Of a stretch of DNA of 64,000 bases, positions 1-8,513 are shown one piece after another. Every line of letters starts with the position of its first letter. The stretch's first letter is position 1. Made by a program: the position numbers and the translations under genes. The notes under the pieces were generated by a model, which was given only the letters and a program-made list of their open reading frames with translations, was not told where the DNA came from and made no database searches. The DNA is taken from the NCBI RefSeq assembly GCF_005889725.1, contig NZ_VCKX01000008.1, forward strand, positions 1 to 64,000, written 5' to 3'. Origin of the DNA: Nonomuraea zeae (GTDB lineage Bacteria > Actinomycetota > Actinomycetes > Streptosporangiales > Streptosporangiaceae).

Positions 1-19
1 AGATGGGTATAAGAGACAG
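1..19. other. Nextera transposase mosaic-end adapter remnant
   Basis: The first 19 bases, AGATGGGTATAAGAGACAG, match the Nextera/Tn5 mosaic end AGATGTGTATAAGAGACAG at 18 of 19 positions. This is library adapter left at a contig end rather than genomic DNA. It marks the contig border and explains why the first gene has no stop codon: its reading frame runs into the adapter. Confidence 0.93.
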
Positions 20-931
20 GTCCAGCGCGGCGCGCAGCGTGGCGAGCTCGGTGTCGTCGAGGGGCAGGAAGGGCGCCGTGGCGTGGGGCGGGCAGAGCCC
101 CAGCAGGTGCAGCGCGGTCTTGATCACGACGATGCCGCTGGCTCCGGGCCGGACCGCGAAGAGCGCGGCCAGCCGGTCGACGTCGCGTTGCAGCGCCGCG
201 GCGGCGGCGTGGTCTCCGTCCAGGACGGCCCTGAACAGGGCGGCGCAGAGGGCCGGGGCGAGCATGCCCACGCCCGGCACCACGCCGGCGGCCCCCGCCC
301 GCAGCCCGTCGGCGAGCTGCCGCTCCGCGCCCTGGGCGACCTGGAAGCCGGGCCGTTCCCCGGCCAGGGCGCAGAACTGGGCGAACAGGGCGGCGTCTCC
401 CGAGCTGTCCTTCAGGCCGGCGACGGCCGGCTCGTCGAGCAGGCGGCGCACCAGGGTGGCGGTGATCGGGTTGCCGGTGTAGCCGGGGCTGTTGTAGATC
501 ACTACCGGCCTGCCGTGGCGGGCGAGGTCGCGGAAGTGCGCGTGCAGCTCGCGTTCGGTGTGCCGGAAGTAGGACGGGGCGAGCACGACCACGGCGTCCA
601 GGTCGACCCCGGCCAGGCGGTCCATGCGGTCCAGGGTCTCCCTGGTGCCGGTGCCGGCGGCGGTGACCATGATCCGGGCGGCCGGACCGGCCAGCTCGCG
701 CCACATGGGCGAGACCTCCGCCGCGTACGCCCGGACCTCGCCGGCGGTCAGCAGCGGGCCCTCCCCGTTGGTGCCGGCCAGCATCAGCGTCGTGACGCCG
801 CCGGCCGCGAGATGGGCCAGCAGCGGCGCGACGGCCGGCGGGTCGGGTCGCCCACGACGGTCGAGCGCGGTGACGAGCGGAATGATCACCCCGGCGACCG
901 GATGGTCGGACGGGTCGGAAACGGTGGCCAT
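20..931 (-). CDS. DHDPS/N-acetylneuraminate lyase-family aldolase (3' end missing)
   Basis: The minus-strand frame starts at ATG 929-931, six bases after a GGGAGG-type ribosome binding site, and stays open for about 304 codons until the adapter. It therefore lacks its natural stop. The product is a class I aldolase of the DapA/NanA (beta/alpha)8 family. The TNGEG motif lies at residues 54-58, the catalytic Tyr at 146 (VIYNSPG) and the Schiff-base Lys at 174 (AGLKDSSGD). Family members cleave or condense pyruvate with aldehydes (dihydrodipicolinate synthase, N-acetylneuraminate lyase, KDG or 4-hydroxy-2-oxoacid aldolases). It diverges from a LacI regulator and a solute importer, so a catabolic aldolase acting on the imported compound is more likely than lysine biosynthesis. 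The exact substrate cannot be read from sequence. At about 304 codons it is near full family length, so little is missing. Confidence 0.88.
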
Positions 932-990
932 GGCACCTCCCTCGGCGAATGTCTCCGGACCGTACCCGCGATCTGTGCCGGGCGCCAGAT

Positions 991-1006
991 GCTAATAGGC
1001 ATTAGC
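991..1006. promoter_or_regulatory. Candidate LacI operator 1
   Basis: GCTAATAGGCATTAGC is an inverted repeat with perfect 6-bp arms (GCTAAT/ATTAGC) in the divergent promoter region between the aldolase and the lacI-family gene. Its right half, GCATTAGC, recurs at 1109-1116. The likely ligand is the adjacent LacI protein, which is inference. Confidence 0.55.
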
Positions 1007-1100
1007 AAATTTGGCCGGTCGCGTGACCTGGCTCGTTCGGCGATTTAGCCCAGGTCCATTGACATCTCACAGATGCCAGGGCAAAACTTTGCGTTCACCG

Positions 1101-1116
1101 AGTTAGGCGCATTAGC
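1101..1116. promoter_or_regulatory. Candidate LacI operator 2
   Basis: AGTTAGGCGCATTAGC shares the GCATTAGC half of the site at 991-1006 and is a weaker dyad. It ends directly before the AGGAGG ribosome binding site of the LacI gene, a position suited to autorepression. A short GCAAA/TTTGC inverted repeat lies at 1081-1092. Confidence 0.42.
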
Positions 1117-1127
1117 AGGAGGCTCAG

Positions 1128-2174
1128 ATGAGTCGCGGACCGGTGCGAAGGCCCACCCAGGCCGACATCGCGCGCCTCGCGGGGGTCAGCCAGGCGACCG
1201 TCTCGATCGTGCTGAACGAGCGGAACGACATCCGGATCAGCCCGACGACCCGCGAGCGGGTGCTGGCGGCGATCCGCGAGTGGGGCTACGTCGCCAACGC
1301 CTCGGCGCGATCCCTCGCCGGCGGCCAGAACAAGATCATCGGGGTGTACACGTTCGAGCCGGTCTTCCCGACGACGAGCGTCGACTTCTACTTCCCGTTC
1401 CTGCTCGGCATGGAGCAGGCGGCCGCGGAGCTCGGCTACGACCTGCTGATGTTCACCAGCGTCGGCGGCCAGCGGCAGGTCTTCCGCGACGGATCCACCC
1501 GGCTGTCGCTCGCGGACGGCGCGCTGCTGCTCGGCCGCGACCCGAACGTCGAGGAGGTCGAGCGGCTGCGCGACACCGGCTACCCGTTCGTCTACGTGGG
1601 ACACCGGGAAGTGTCCGGGGCGCCGGTCTCCTACATGGCGGCCGACTACACCGGAGCCACCCGGCAGCTCACCGAGCGGCTGTTCGAGCTGGGCCACCGG
1701 CGCGTCGCCTACGCCCGGATCGGCGACGGCGGCGCGCAGCCCAGCCGGGACCGGGAGAAGGGGTTCCGCGGGGCGCTGCCCGCCGGCGAGACCAGGCGGC
1801 TCACCGGCCCGGTGTGGACGCTGGAGTCCCCCGACGAGGTGGCCGGGCTGCTGGCGGAGATCCGGCGCGGCGGCATCACCGCCGTGGTGGCCGAGCAGGT
1901 CCTGCTCGCGGAAGAGCTCCAGGCGTGCGCGCAGCGGCAGGGCCTGTCGGTTCCCGACGACCTGAGCATCGTCGTCCTGGGCGACTCGACCGGCTCGCGC
2001 CGCACCGGCACGCTCTGGACCGGCCTGGTGGTCCCGCGCGAGCAGATGGGCCGGCAGGCCACCCAGCTGCTGGTCCGCCTGCTGGAGGCCCCCGAGCCGG
2101 AGGCCCGCAGAGAGTACGTCGAATGCCCCCTGATGGCGGGCGCGACGGTGGCACCACCAAGGAGAGAGCAGTGA
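1128..2174 (+). CDS. LacI-family transcriptional regulator
   Basis: A 348-residue repressor with an N-terminal LacI helix-turn-helix (about residues 9-30, QADIARLAGVSQATVSIVLN), the hinge-helix region to about residue 62, and a periplasmic-binding-protein-like effector domain to the C-terminus. ATG 1128 follows AGGAGG at 1117-1122. It is the first gene of a same-strand cluster with an oligopeptide/dipeptide-type ABC importer (37 bp to the permease) and diverges from the aldolase gene. LacI proteins usually bind sugars or sugar-like ligands. This suggests that the downstream importer takes up a carbohydrate or sugar acid despite its Dpp/Opp family membership. Candidate operators are at 991-1006 and 1101-1116. 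Confidence 0.93.
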   Translation: MSRGPVRRPTQADIARLAGVSQATVSIVLNERNDIRISPTTRERVLAAIREWGYVANASARSLAGGQNKIIGVYTFEPVFPTTSVDFYFPFLLGMEQAAAELGYDLLMFTSVGGQRQVFRDGSTRLSLADGALLLGRDPNVEEVERLRDTGYPFVYVGHREVSGAPVSYMAADYTGATRQLTERLFELGHRRVAYARIGDGGAQPSRDREKGFRGALPAGETRRLTGPVWTLESPDEVAGLLAEIRRGGITAVVAEQVLLAEELQACAQRQGLSVPDDLSIVVLGDSTGSRRTGTLWTGLVVPREQMGRQATQLLVRLLEAPEPEARREYVECPLMAGATVAPPRREQ

Positions 2175-2211
2175 CCAGTCCCGCCCCCGCCCCACCGGCA
2201 GGGCCACCCAC

Positions 2212-3141
2212 ATGATCAAGGTCATCGCCAAACGGTTGCTCGTCGGCGTGCTGGTGATGTGGGGCGCCGCCTCGCTCATCTTCCTCATAGTCCGGGTCGC
2301 CCCGGGCGATCCGGCGACGATCCTGCTCGGCCCGGACGCGAGCCGGGAGCAGGTGGCCGAGCTGACCGCGCGGCTGGGGTTCGACCGGCCGGTGCTCGGC
2401 CAGTACTTCGGCTATCTCGCCGACGTGGCGCAGCTGCGCTTCGGCGACTCCTACCGGTTCGGCCGGCCGGCGATGTCGGAGGTGCTCGAACGCCTGCCCG
2501 CGACCGCCGACCTGATGCTCGCCTCGACGCTCATCGCCGTGACCCTCGGCCTCGTGCTGGGGATGCTGGCCGGCGGCCGACCGGGCGGCGTCGTGGACCG
2601 GGTGGTCACCGCCGGCACCATCGCCCTGCAGTCCTTCCCCACCTTCTGGGTCGGCATCATGCTGATCCTCGTCTTCGCGCTGGCGCTGCGCCTGCTGCCC
2701 AGCGCGGGGGCGGGCACGCCGGGTCACCTGATCCTGCCGGCGATCACGCTGGCGCTGCCGTTCACCGCCATCGTGGCCCGCCTGACCAGGACCAGCGTCG
2801 CGGAGACGATGCGCGAGGCGTACATCCAGACGGCGCGCTCGAAAGGGCTCACCGAGCAGCAGGTGCTGGTCGGCCACGCCCTGCGCAACTCCCTCATCCC
2901 CGTCGTGACCGTCGTCGGCCTGCACATGGGCGGCCTGATGGGCGGCGCGGTCGTGGTCGAGAACGTCTTCGCCTGGCCTGGGCTCGGCACGCTCGTGGTG
3001 GACGCGGTCTCCAACCGCGACTACGCGGTCGTGCAGGCAGCCACCTTCCTGATCGCGGGCATCGTGATGCTCTTCAACCTCGTCGCCGACCTGCTGTACT
3101 CCCAGCTCGACCCGCGCATCAAGCTGGACGGTGCGGCATGA
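2212..3141 (+). CDS. Dpp/Opp-type ABC transporter permease (DppB-like)
   Basis: A 309-residue inner membrane permease with an N-terminal transmembrane helix (about residues 7-28), the typical N-terminal segment with VAPGDPA, and a further block of about five helices. The EAA-type cytoplasmic loop (YIQTARSKGLTEQQVLVGHA) contacts the ATPase subunits. Length and motif match the DppB/OppB/GsiC family. Its stop overlaps the start of the next permease (ATGA at 3138-3141), a sign of translational coupling. It belongs to the lacI-linked importer operon of five transport genes. Confidence 0.93.
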   Translation: MIKVIAKRLLVGVLVMWGAASLIFLIVRVAPGDPATILLGPDASREQVAELTARLGFDRPVLGQYFGYLADVAQLRFGDSYRFGRPAMSEVLERLPATADLMLASTLIAVTLGLVLGMLAGGRPGGVVDRVVTAGTIALQSFPTFWVGIMLILVFALALRLLPSAGAGTPGHLILPAITLALPFTAIVARLTRTSVAETMREAYIQTARSKGLTEQQVLVGHALRNSLIPVVTVVGLHMGGLMGGAVVVENVFAWPGLGTLVVDAVSNRDYAVVQAATFLIAGIVMLFNLVADLLYSQLDPRIKLDGAA

Positions 3142-4013
3142 CCGCCGTCGCCGGGGTCCGGCCCCGCGCCGCCCGCCGGTGGGCGGCGGGCCGGCGCTGG
3201 CTCAGCCGCGTCCCGTACGCCGTGCTCGCCCTCTACGTCGTGGTCGGCGGCGCGGGCCCGCTGCTCATCGACTACAACCCGGTACGCGTCGCGCTCGACG
3301 ACCGGCTGCTCGCCCCCGGGACGCGGCTGGCGGCGGGCGGGATCGCCTGGTTCGGCACCGACGGCCTCGGCCGTGACGTGCTCGCCCAGGTCGTCTACGG
3401 CGCCCGCACCTCGGTGATCATCGGGGTCGCGACGGTCGTCGTCTCCTGCCTGATCGGCGTGACCGTCGGCGTCGCCGCCGGCTATTTCCGCGGCTGGCTG
3501 GACACGGTGCTCGCGCGCGGCATCGACATCCTGCTGGCCTTCCCGGCGATCCTGCTGACCATCGTGATCGCGGGAGCCTTCGAGCGCAGCGTCCTGGTGG
3601 TGGTGACCGCGCTGTCCGCGACGGCCTGGATCTCGTTCGCCCGGGTCACCCGCGGCGTCGCCCTGTCGGTGCGCGAGCGGGCCTTCATCGACGCGGCGCG
3701 GGTCCTCGGCGTCCGGCCGGCGCAGATCCTGGTGCGGCACATCGTGCCGCTCACGGCAGGCCCGGTGGTCGCCCTGGCGACGCTGGAGTTCGCCCTCGTC
3801 GTGCTGGCCGAAGCCGGGCTCAGCTTCCTCGGCATCGGCCTGCCCAACTCGGCGGTGTCGTGGGGCCAGACCATCGCCAACGGAAAGCAGTATCTCGAAA
3901 CCGCCTGGTGGATCTCGGCTCTGCCCGGCGTCGCACTGTCGCTGCTGATCATCAACATCGGGATCCTCGGCGACCAGCTCACCGCCCGGTACGGACGCGG
4001 ACACCTCAGGTGA
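3138..4013 (+). CDS. Dpp/Opp-type ABC transporter permease (DppC-like)
   Basis: A 291-residue permease of the DppC/OppC family. It has a basic N-terminus, a first transmembrane helix at about residues 24-46, the periplasmic segment containing FGTDGLGRDV typical of this subfamily, and the EAA loop (FIDAARVLGVRPAQILVRHI). ATG 3138 overlaps the previous stop. It should form the heterodimeric channel with the 2212-3141 permease and be powered by the two ATPases at 5610-7480. Confidence 0.93.
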   Translation: MTAVAGVRPRAARRWAAGRRWLSRVPYAVLALYVVVGGAGPLLIDYNPVRVALDDRLLAPGTRLAAGGIAWFGTDGLGRDVLAQVVYGARTSVIIGVATVVVSCLIGVTVGVAAGYFRGWLDTVLARGIDILLAFPAILLTIVIAGAFERSVLVVVTALSATAWISFARVTRGVALSVRERAFIDAARVLGVRPAQILVRHIVPLTAGPVVALATLEFALVVLAEAGLSFLGIGLPNSAVSWGQTIANGKQYLETAWWISALPGVALSLLIINIGILGDQLTARYGRGHLR

Positions 4014-4074
4014 GCCCCGACCGGCACCACCCTCTTCCCCTCACACAGCACCCCCGGAAGGCGGGAAGACGTCC

Positions 4075-5613
4075 ATGACCAGATCCCTTGCCCCACGCAG
4101 TCCGCGTCTCGCGGCACTGGCCCTCATCGCCGCCGCGGCCCTCGCGATCAGCGGTTGCAGCGCCGCCAGCGGTGGCGGCGGCAGTGCCGGCAGTGCCGGC
4201 GGCGAGATCACCGTCGCCGGCACGTACGCGATCGAGAGCCTCGACCCCGACAGTCCCACCAGCGGCGGAGCCACCGGCACCCAGCTGGCCGCCAAGGCGA
4301 TCTTCAGCCGGCTGGTCCGCCCCCGGTCGGACGGCACGCTGGAGGGCGACCTCGCCACCGCGTGGAAGCCCGACAGCACCGCCACGCAGTGGACGTTCAC
4401 GCTGCGCCCGGACGTGAAGTTCAGCGACGGCAAGCCCGTCACCGCCGATGACGTGGTCGGCTCGTTCAAGCGGTTCGTGGAGCTCAAGAGCACGAACGCG
4501 GCCAACTTCACCGGCTACACGATGGCCGCCACGTCGCCCGCGGAGGTGGTGCTGACGGCGCCGAAGCCGGACGCGGCGGTGCCGTACAAGCTGGCGGTCT
4601 TCTTCGTGATGCCCGGCAGCCTGACCGGCGAGAGCCCGGCGTGGTTCCAGACGCCGGTCGGGTCGGGGCCGTTCAAGGTCGAGAAGTTCGACTCGTCGGG
4701 GACGCTCGTCCTGGTGCCGAACCCCGGCCACTACGCCGGCGCGCCCAAGGCCGGGCGGGTGACCATCCGCAAGATGCCCGAGCTCGCGGCCCGGCTGACC
4801 GCGCTGCGCACCGGCGAGGTGGACCTCGTCTCGGGCATCCCCGACGACCAGCTCGCCGCGTTGCAGCAGGACTCCAACCTCAAGGTCGAGACGGTGCCGA
4901 GCACCGCCGTGTTCACCATGTGGTTCAACTCCGGCACGCCGGCGCTGAAGGACGCCAAGGTGCGCCGGGCGCTGTGGCAGGCGGTCGACTTCGCCACCAT
5001 CATCAAGCGGCTGTACCCGCAGACGGGCAGCCTGGCCGACGCCCCGGTCTCGCCCATCACGCTCGGCCACGTCCCCCAGGAGCCCGTCCGCTACGACCCC
5101 GACGCGGCCAAGGCCGCGCTGAAGGACGCGGGCTTCGACTTCTCCGCCAAGCTGCGGCTGCAGTTCGCCAACGCCGAGTTCCGCGCGTTCAACCAGGCGA
5201 TCGTCTCCGACCTGCAGAAGATCGGCGTCCAGGTGGATCTGCTGGAGAAGGAGCAGGCGGTGTTCACCAAGGACCTGCTCGCCCTGAACTGGGACGTCAA
5301 CTTCCAGCAGCTGTCGAACCCCACGTTCGACTCGGCGAACACGCTCGGCCGGCTGTACCCCTGCGCGGCCAAGCGCAACGGCTACTGCAACCCGGAGCTG
5401 GACAAGCTGCTCGCCGCCGCCGGGGCGAGCCCCGACAGCGACGAGCGGGTCAGGCTGTACGGCGAGGCCAGCAAGATCATCTGGTCGGACGCGGTCGGCA
5501 TGTTCCCGATGGCCGTCAAGTACGCCTACGCCTGGAACCGCCGCGTCACCGGCGTCACGCCGGACCCGAACGGCCTGCCCGACTTCTCCGGCATGCAGGT
5601 CAGCGGCTCATGA
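4075..5613 (+). CDS. Extracellular solute-binding lipoprotein, SBP family 5
   Basis: A 512-residue substrate-binding lipoprotein. A basic N-terminus, hydrophobic stretch and lipobox (ISGC, Cys near residue 28) predict lipid anchoring, followed by a Ser/Gly linker and a family 5 (DppA/OppA) binding fold. Recognisable family segments are WTFTLRPDVKFSDGKPVTADDV and DVNFQQLSNPTFD. It lies 61 bp after the permease pair, and its stop overlaps the next gene (ATGA at 5610-5613). Family 5 proteins bind peptides, nickel chelates or oligosaccharides. The LacI regulator and divergent aldolase favour a sugar-like ligand here, which is inference. Confidence 0.93.
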   Translation: MTRSLAPRSPRLAALALIAAAALAISGCSAASGGGGSAGSAGGEITVAGTYAIESLDPDSPTSGGATGTQLAAKAIFSRLVRPRSDGTLEGDLATAWKPDSTATQWTFTLRPDVKFSDGKPVTADDVVGSFKRFVELKSTNAANFTGYTMAATSPAEVVLTAPKPDAAVPYKLAVFFVMPGSLTGESPAWFQTPVGSGPFKVEKFDSSGTLVLVPNPGHYAGAPKAGRVTIRKMPELAARLTALRTGEVDLVSGIPDDQLAALQQDSNLKVETVPSTAVFTMWFNSGTPALKDAKVRRALWQAVDFATIIKRLYPQTGSLADAPVSPITLGHVPQEPVRYDPDAAKAALKDAGFDFSAKLRLQFANAEFRAFNQAIVSDLQKIGVQVDLLEKEQAVFTKDLLALNWDVNFQQLSNPTFDSANTLGRLYPCAAKRNGYCNPELDKLLAAAGASPDSDERVRLYGEASKIIWSDAVGMFPMAVKYAYAWNRRVTGVTPDPNGLPDFSGMQVSGS

Positions 5614-6629
5614 GCCGGGCGCGGACATCGCCGGTCGCGGGGACGACGTCCCCGCAACCGGGCGGCCCCCTGCTGGAGGCGGACGGGCTGGTCATCGACC
5701 TGCCCGTCGCCGGCGGCAGCGTCCGCGTCGTCGATCGGGTGACGTTCGACATCCCGCCGGCGACGACGGTCGGGCTCATCGGCGAGTCGGGCAGCGGCAA
5801 GACGATGACCGCGAACGCGGTGATCGGCCTGCTCCCACGGGGCGCGGAGACCGGCGGGGAGCTGCGCTGGCGGGGCGAGGACCTGCTCGGGGCGAGCCCC
5901 GCCCGGCGGCGCCGGCTGCGCGGCCACGAGATCGCGATGATCTTCCAGGACCCGCTGGCCGCGCTCAACCCCACCCAGACGATCGGCCGCCAGGTGGGCG
6001 AGATCCTGCGCCGCGCCGGCCGCCCGCGCGCCGAGGTGCGTGCGCAGGTGCTCGAACTGCTCGACCGGGCGGGCATCCCCGAGCCGGCGACCAGGATGCG
6101 CAGCTACCCGCACGAGTTCTCCGGCGGGATGCGGCAGCGGGCCATGATCGCTCTGGCGCTGGCGGGCAGCCCGGCCCTGCTGCTCGCCGACGAGCCCACC
6201 ACCGCGCTGGACGTGACCGTACAGGCGCGCATCCTGCGCCTGCTGCGCTCCATCCAGGAGGACCAGGGCCTGGCGATGCTCCTCGTCAGCCACGACCTGC
6301 GGGTGGTGGCGCACGTCGCGCACCAGGTCGTCGTCATGTACGCCGGCCGGGTCGCCGAGCGCGGCCCCACCGCGGCCGTGCTGGCCGGCCCGGCCCACCC
6401 CTACACCCGCGCGCTGGTGGACAGCGTGCCCGCCGTGCGGACCCGGACCGCGCTGGCCCACCCGCTGCCGGGCACGCCGGCCACGCCCGCCGGCCGTCCC
6501 GGGGGATGCGCCTTCCATCCCCGGTGCCCGCTGGCGCGGGACCGGTGCCGTACCGAGGAGCCGCAGGCCAGATCCGTCGCGCCCGGCCGGTGGGCCGCGT
6601 GCCATTTCGCCGAGGAGGTGCTGCCGTGA
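5610..6629 (+). CDS. Dipeptide/oligopeptide-type ABC ATPase (DppD-like)
   Basis: A 339-residue ATPase with Walker A GESGSGKT, Q-loop FQDPLAALNP, signature FSGGMRQR, Walker B LLLADEPTTALDV and H-loop LVSHD. It ends in the C-terminal oligopeptide/dipeptide extension (CAFHPRCPLARDRC), whose cysteines can hold an iron-sulfur cluster in some relatives. ATG 5610 overlaps the stop of the binding protein. The first ~20 residues are a disordered Ser/Thr/Pro lead. It pairs with the ATPase at 6629-7480 to drive the importer. Confidence 0.93.
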   Translation: MSRARTSPVAGTTSPQPGGPLLEADGLVIDLPVAGGSVRVVDRVTFDIPPATTVGLIGESGSGKTMTANAVIGLLPRGAETGGELRWRGEDLLGASPARRRRLRGHEIAMIFQDPLAALNPTQTIGRQVGEILRRAGRPRAEVRAQVLELLDRAGIPEPATRMRSYPHEFSGGMRQRAMIALALAGSPALLLADEPTTALDVTVQARILRLLRSIQEDQGLAMLLVSHDLRVVAHVAHQVVVMYAGRVAERGPTAAVLAGPAHPYTRALVDSVPAVRTRTALAHPLPGTPATPAGRPGGCAFHPRCPLARDRCRTEEPQARSVAPGRWAACHFAEEVLP

Positions 6630-7480
6630 TGGCAGAAGGTCCGGCCGGGGACCTGCTGGAGGTGCGTGACCTGCGGGTCTCCTTCGGCCGGCGCGGCGGG
6701 TGGTTCCGCTCGCGCTCGGCCCGGTCCGGGGAGTTCGTCGCGGTCGACGGCGTGAGCCTCACCGTGGCTCCCGACGAGATCGTGGGGCTGGTCGGCGAGT
6801 CGGGGTCGGGCAAGACCACGGTCGCCAGGGCGGTCGTCGGCCTGATCAGGCCCGGCTCCGGGAGCATCCTGCTCGACGGGGTGCCCGTGGGCCCGGTCGG
6901 GCGGCGGACCACGGCGCAGCAACGGGCCGCGCAGATGGTGTTCCAGGACCCGCGGTCGTCGCTCAGCCCGCGCATGACCGTCGCCGCGATCATCGACGAG
7001 GCGTGGCGCACCCATCCGGACTCGGCCCCGGACGGCGACCGCACCGCCGCGCTGCACCGCCTGCTCGACGACGTCGGGCTCGACGCGAGCGTCGCCGGGC
7101 AGCGGGCGGAGGAGATGTCCGGCGGGCAGTGCCAGCGCGTCAGCATCGCCCGCGCGCTCGCCGTCCGGCCCCGGCTGCTGGTGTGCGACGAGGCGGTGTC
7201 CGCCCTGGACGTGTCGGTCCAGGCGCAGATCCTCCGGCTCCTGGTCGACCTGCGCGAGCGCCACCACCTGGCGATGCTGTTCATCTCCCACGACCTCGGC
7301 GTGGTGCATCAGATCGCGGACCGGATCGCCGTCATGCGGCGCGGCGTGGTCGTCGAGGAGGGGCGGGCGACGGACGTGCTCGGCTCGCCGCGGCACGAGT
7401 ACACCCGCGCCCTGCTCGACGCCGCGCTCGAACTGTCCGCCGCGAACCCCGGGGGCGCGGGCGGGACGGAGGAGGGCTGA
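6629..7480 (+). CDS. Dipeptide/oligopeptide-type ABC ATPase (DppF-like)
   Basis: A 283-residue ATPase with Walker A GESGSGKTT, signature MSGGQCQR, Walker B LLVCDEAVSALDV and H-loop FISHD. It lacks the long cysteine-bearing C-terminal extension of its partner. ATG 6629 is used. GTG 6626, overlapping the previous stop as GTGA, is an alternative with slightly better spacing (7 nt) to the GAGGAGG at 6612-6618. It is the last gene of the importer operon. Confidence 0.92.
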   Translation: MAEGPAGDLLEVRDLRVSFGRRGGWFRSRSARSGEFVAVDGVSLTVAPDEIVGLVGESGSGKTTVARAVVGLIRPGSGSILLDGVPVGPVGRRTTAQQRAAQMVFQDPRSSLSPRMTVAAIIDEAWRTHPDSAPDGDRTAALHRLLDDVGLDASVAGQRAEEMSGGQCQRVSIARALAVRPRLLVCDEAVSALDVSVQAQILRLLVDLRERHHLAMLFISHDLGVVHQIADRIAVMRRGVVVEEGRATDVLGSPRHEYTRALLDAALELSAANPGGAGGTEEG

Positions 7481-7527
7481 GGGCCGAGGCGGTGATTCGG
7501 GGGTCAAGATTCGGGCAGTTGCCGGTC

Positions 7528-7866
7528 ATGAACGGACAGGACGAAGACCTCTCGGACGTGCCGGCCGCGATCGGCCAGGTCAACGGGGAGAGCGACACCA
7601 TCGCCGCCCGTGCAGGGGTGGAGGTCAGGCAGACCCGCCGCCCGATCCCCGCGGAGCCGGTCGAGCAGCCGCCCGACCCGGAGCGGAAGGTCGAGGAGGA
7701 GCGGCGCGAGGCGGCCCTGCTGGACGAGATCCAGCCGGTGACCGAGGACCCCGGCGAGGAGGAGGCCCGTCCTGACGCCGAGCCCACCGGCGGGGAGGAA
7801 GCTCGTTCTGACGCCGAGCTCCGCGCCGGTGAGGAGGCCCGCTCCGGCGCCGAGCCCACCGGCTGA
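7528..7866 (+). CDS. Small acidic repeat-containing protein of unknown function
   Basis: A 112-residue, strongly acidic, probably disordered protein with no recognised domain. The last ~37 residues consist of about three imperfect copies of GEEARxDAEPTG, visible at DNA level as repeats of 36-39 bp from about 7750 to 7864. ATG 7528 lacks a clear ribosome binding site. GTG 7492, in frame and 12 codons earlier, is possible. It follows the importer operon by 47 bp but shows no functional link. The acidic composition is not matched by any sensible reading on the other strand, and the opposite-strand frames look like shadows. Confidence 0.55.
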   Translation: MNGQDEDLSDVPAAIGQVNGESDTIAARAGVEVRQTRRPIPAEPVEQPPDPERKVEEERREAALLDEIQPVTEDPGEEEARPDAEPTGGEEARSDAELRAGEEARSGAEPTG

Positions 7867-7995
7867 GCGTACGGCGATCATCAGCGGCGGGCGGCCCCCC
7901 ACGGGCACCGGCGTCCGCGGTCACCGGTAGATTTGCCGCTTTGCCGTCACCGGGAACGGCACGCTGAAGATCGCCCGTCTCGTCTGGGGGAGACC

Positions 7996-8457
7996 ATGTC
8001 CACATCCGTCCACACGCCCGCCGATCCGGCGCCGAGCCACCGGGCCATCGAGAACCTGATCGCGTGTTACGCCGAGTGCGTGGACGACGGCGATTTCGCC
8101 GGGCTCGGCAGCCTGCTCGCCGACGCCACCTTCACCGGCAGCGGCGAGCCGGTGAGCGGTCCCGGCGCGATCGAGAAGATGTTCCAGGACACCCTGATCG
8201 TCTACGCCGACGGCACGCCGCGAACCCAGCATGTCGTGTCCAACCTCGCCATCGAGGTCGACGAAGCGGCGGGCACGGCGGCCGCGCGCTCGTACGTCAC
8301 CGTGCTGCAGGCGCTGCCCGGCCTGCCGCTGCAGGCCATCGCCGGCGGCCGGTACCGCGACCGCTTCGAGCGCCGCGACGGCCGGTGGCGCTTCGTCGAG
8401 CGGCAGGTCCGCATCAACCTCGTCGGCGACGTGAGCCACCACCTGCGCCAGAGGTAG
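7996..8457 (+). CDS. SnoaL-like / NTF2-fold protein
   Basis: A 153-residue protein with the NTF2/SnoaL-like cone fold pattern. A helical N-terminus (HRAIENLIACYAECVDDGDFAGLGSL) is followed by strands containing FTGSGEPVSGPGAIEKMF, TQHVVSNLAIEV and the C-terminal YRDRFERRDGRWRFVERQV typical of SnoaL_4 proteins. Such proteins are small cyclases, dehydratases, isomerases or ligand binders. No active site can be assigned. ATG 7996 follows GGGGGAGA at 7986-7993. It converges on the Tat-exported oxidoreductase gene, with a shared hairpin between them. Confidence 0.82.
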   Translation: MSTSVHTPADPAPSHRAIENLIACYAECVDDGDFAGLGSLLADATFTGSGEPVSGPGAIEKMFQDTLIVYADGTPRTQHVVSNLAIEVDEAAGTAAARSYVTVLQALPGLPLQAIAGGRYRDRFERRDGRWRFVERQVRINLVGDVSHHLRQR

Positions 8458-8460
8458 ACC

Positions 8461-8506
8461 GGCCCGCCGGCCGCGGCCCCGCCGGTGGGCGGAGCCGCGG
8501 CGGGCC
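8461..8506. terminator. Hairpin between convergent genes
   Basis: A G+C-rich stem pairs GGCCCGCCggCCGCGG-type sequence at 8461-8476 with CCGCGGCGGGCC at 8495-8506, apart from a bulge. It sits in the 56-bp gap between the stops of two convergent genes, so it can serve as a bidirectional terminator. There is no T-run, as is common in actinomycetes. Confidence 0.55.
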
Positions 8507-8513
8507 CGTGCCG

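Noticed and set aside
83..1048. Long plus-strand frames over the first kilobase
   Set aside because: They are shadows of the minus-strand aldolase, whose protein has a full catalytic set. The high G+C content keeps opposite frames open.
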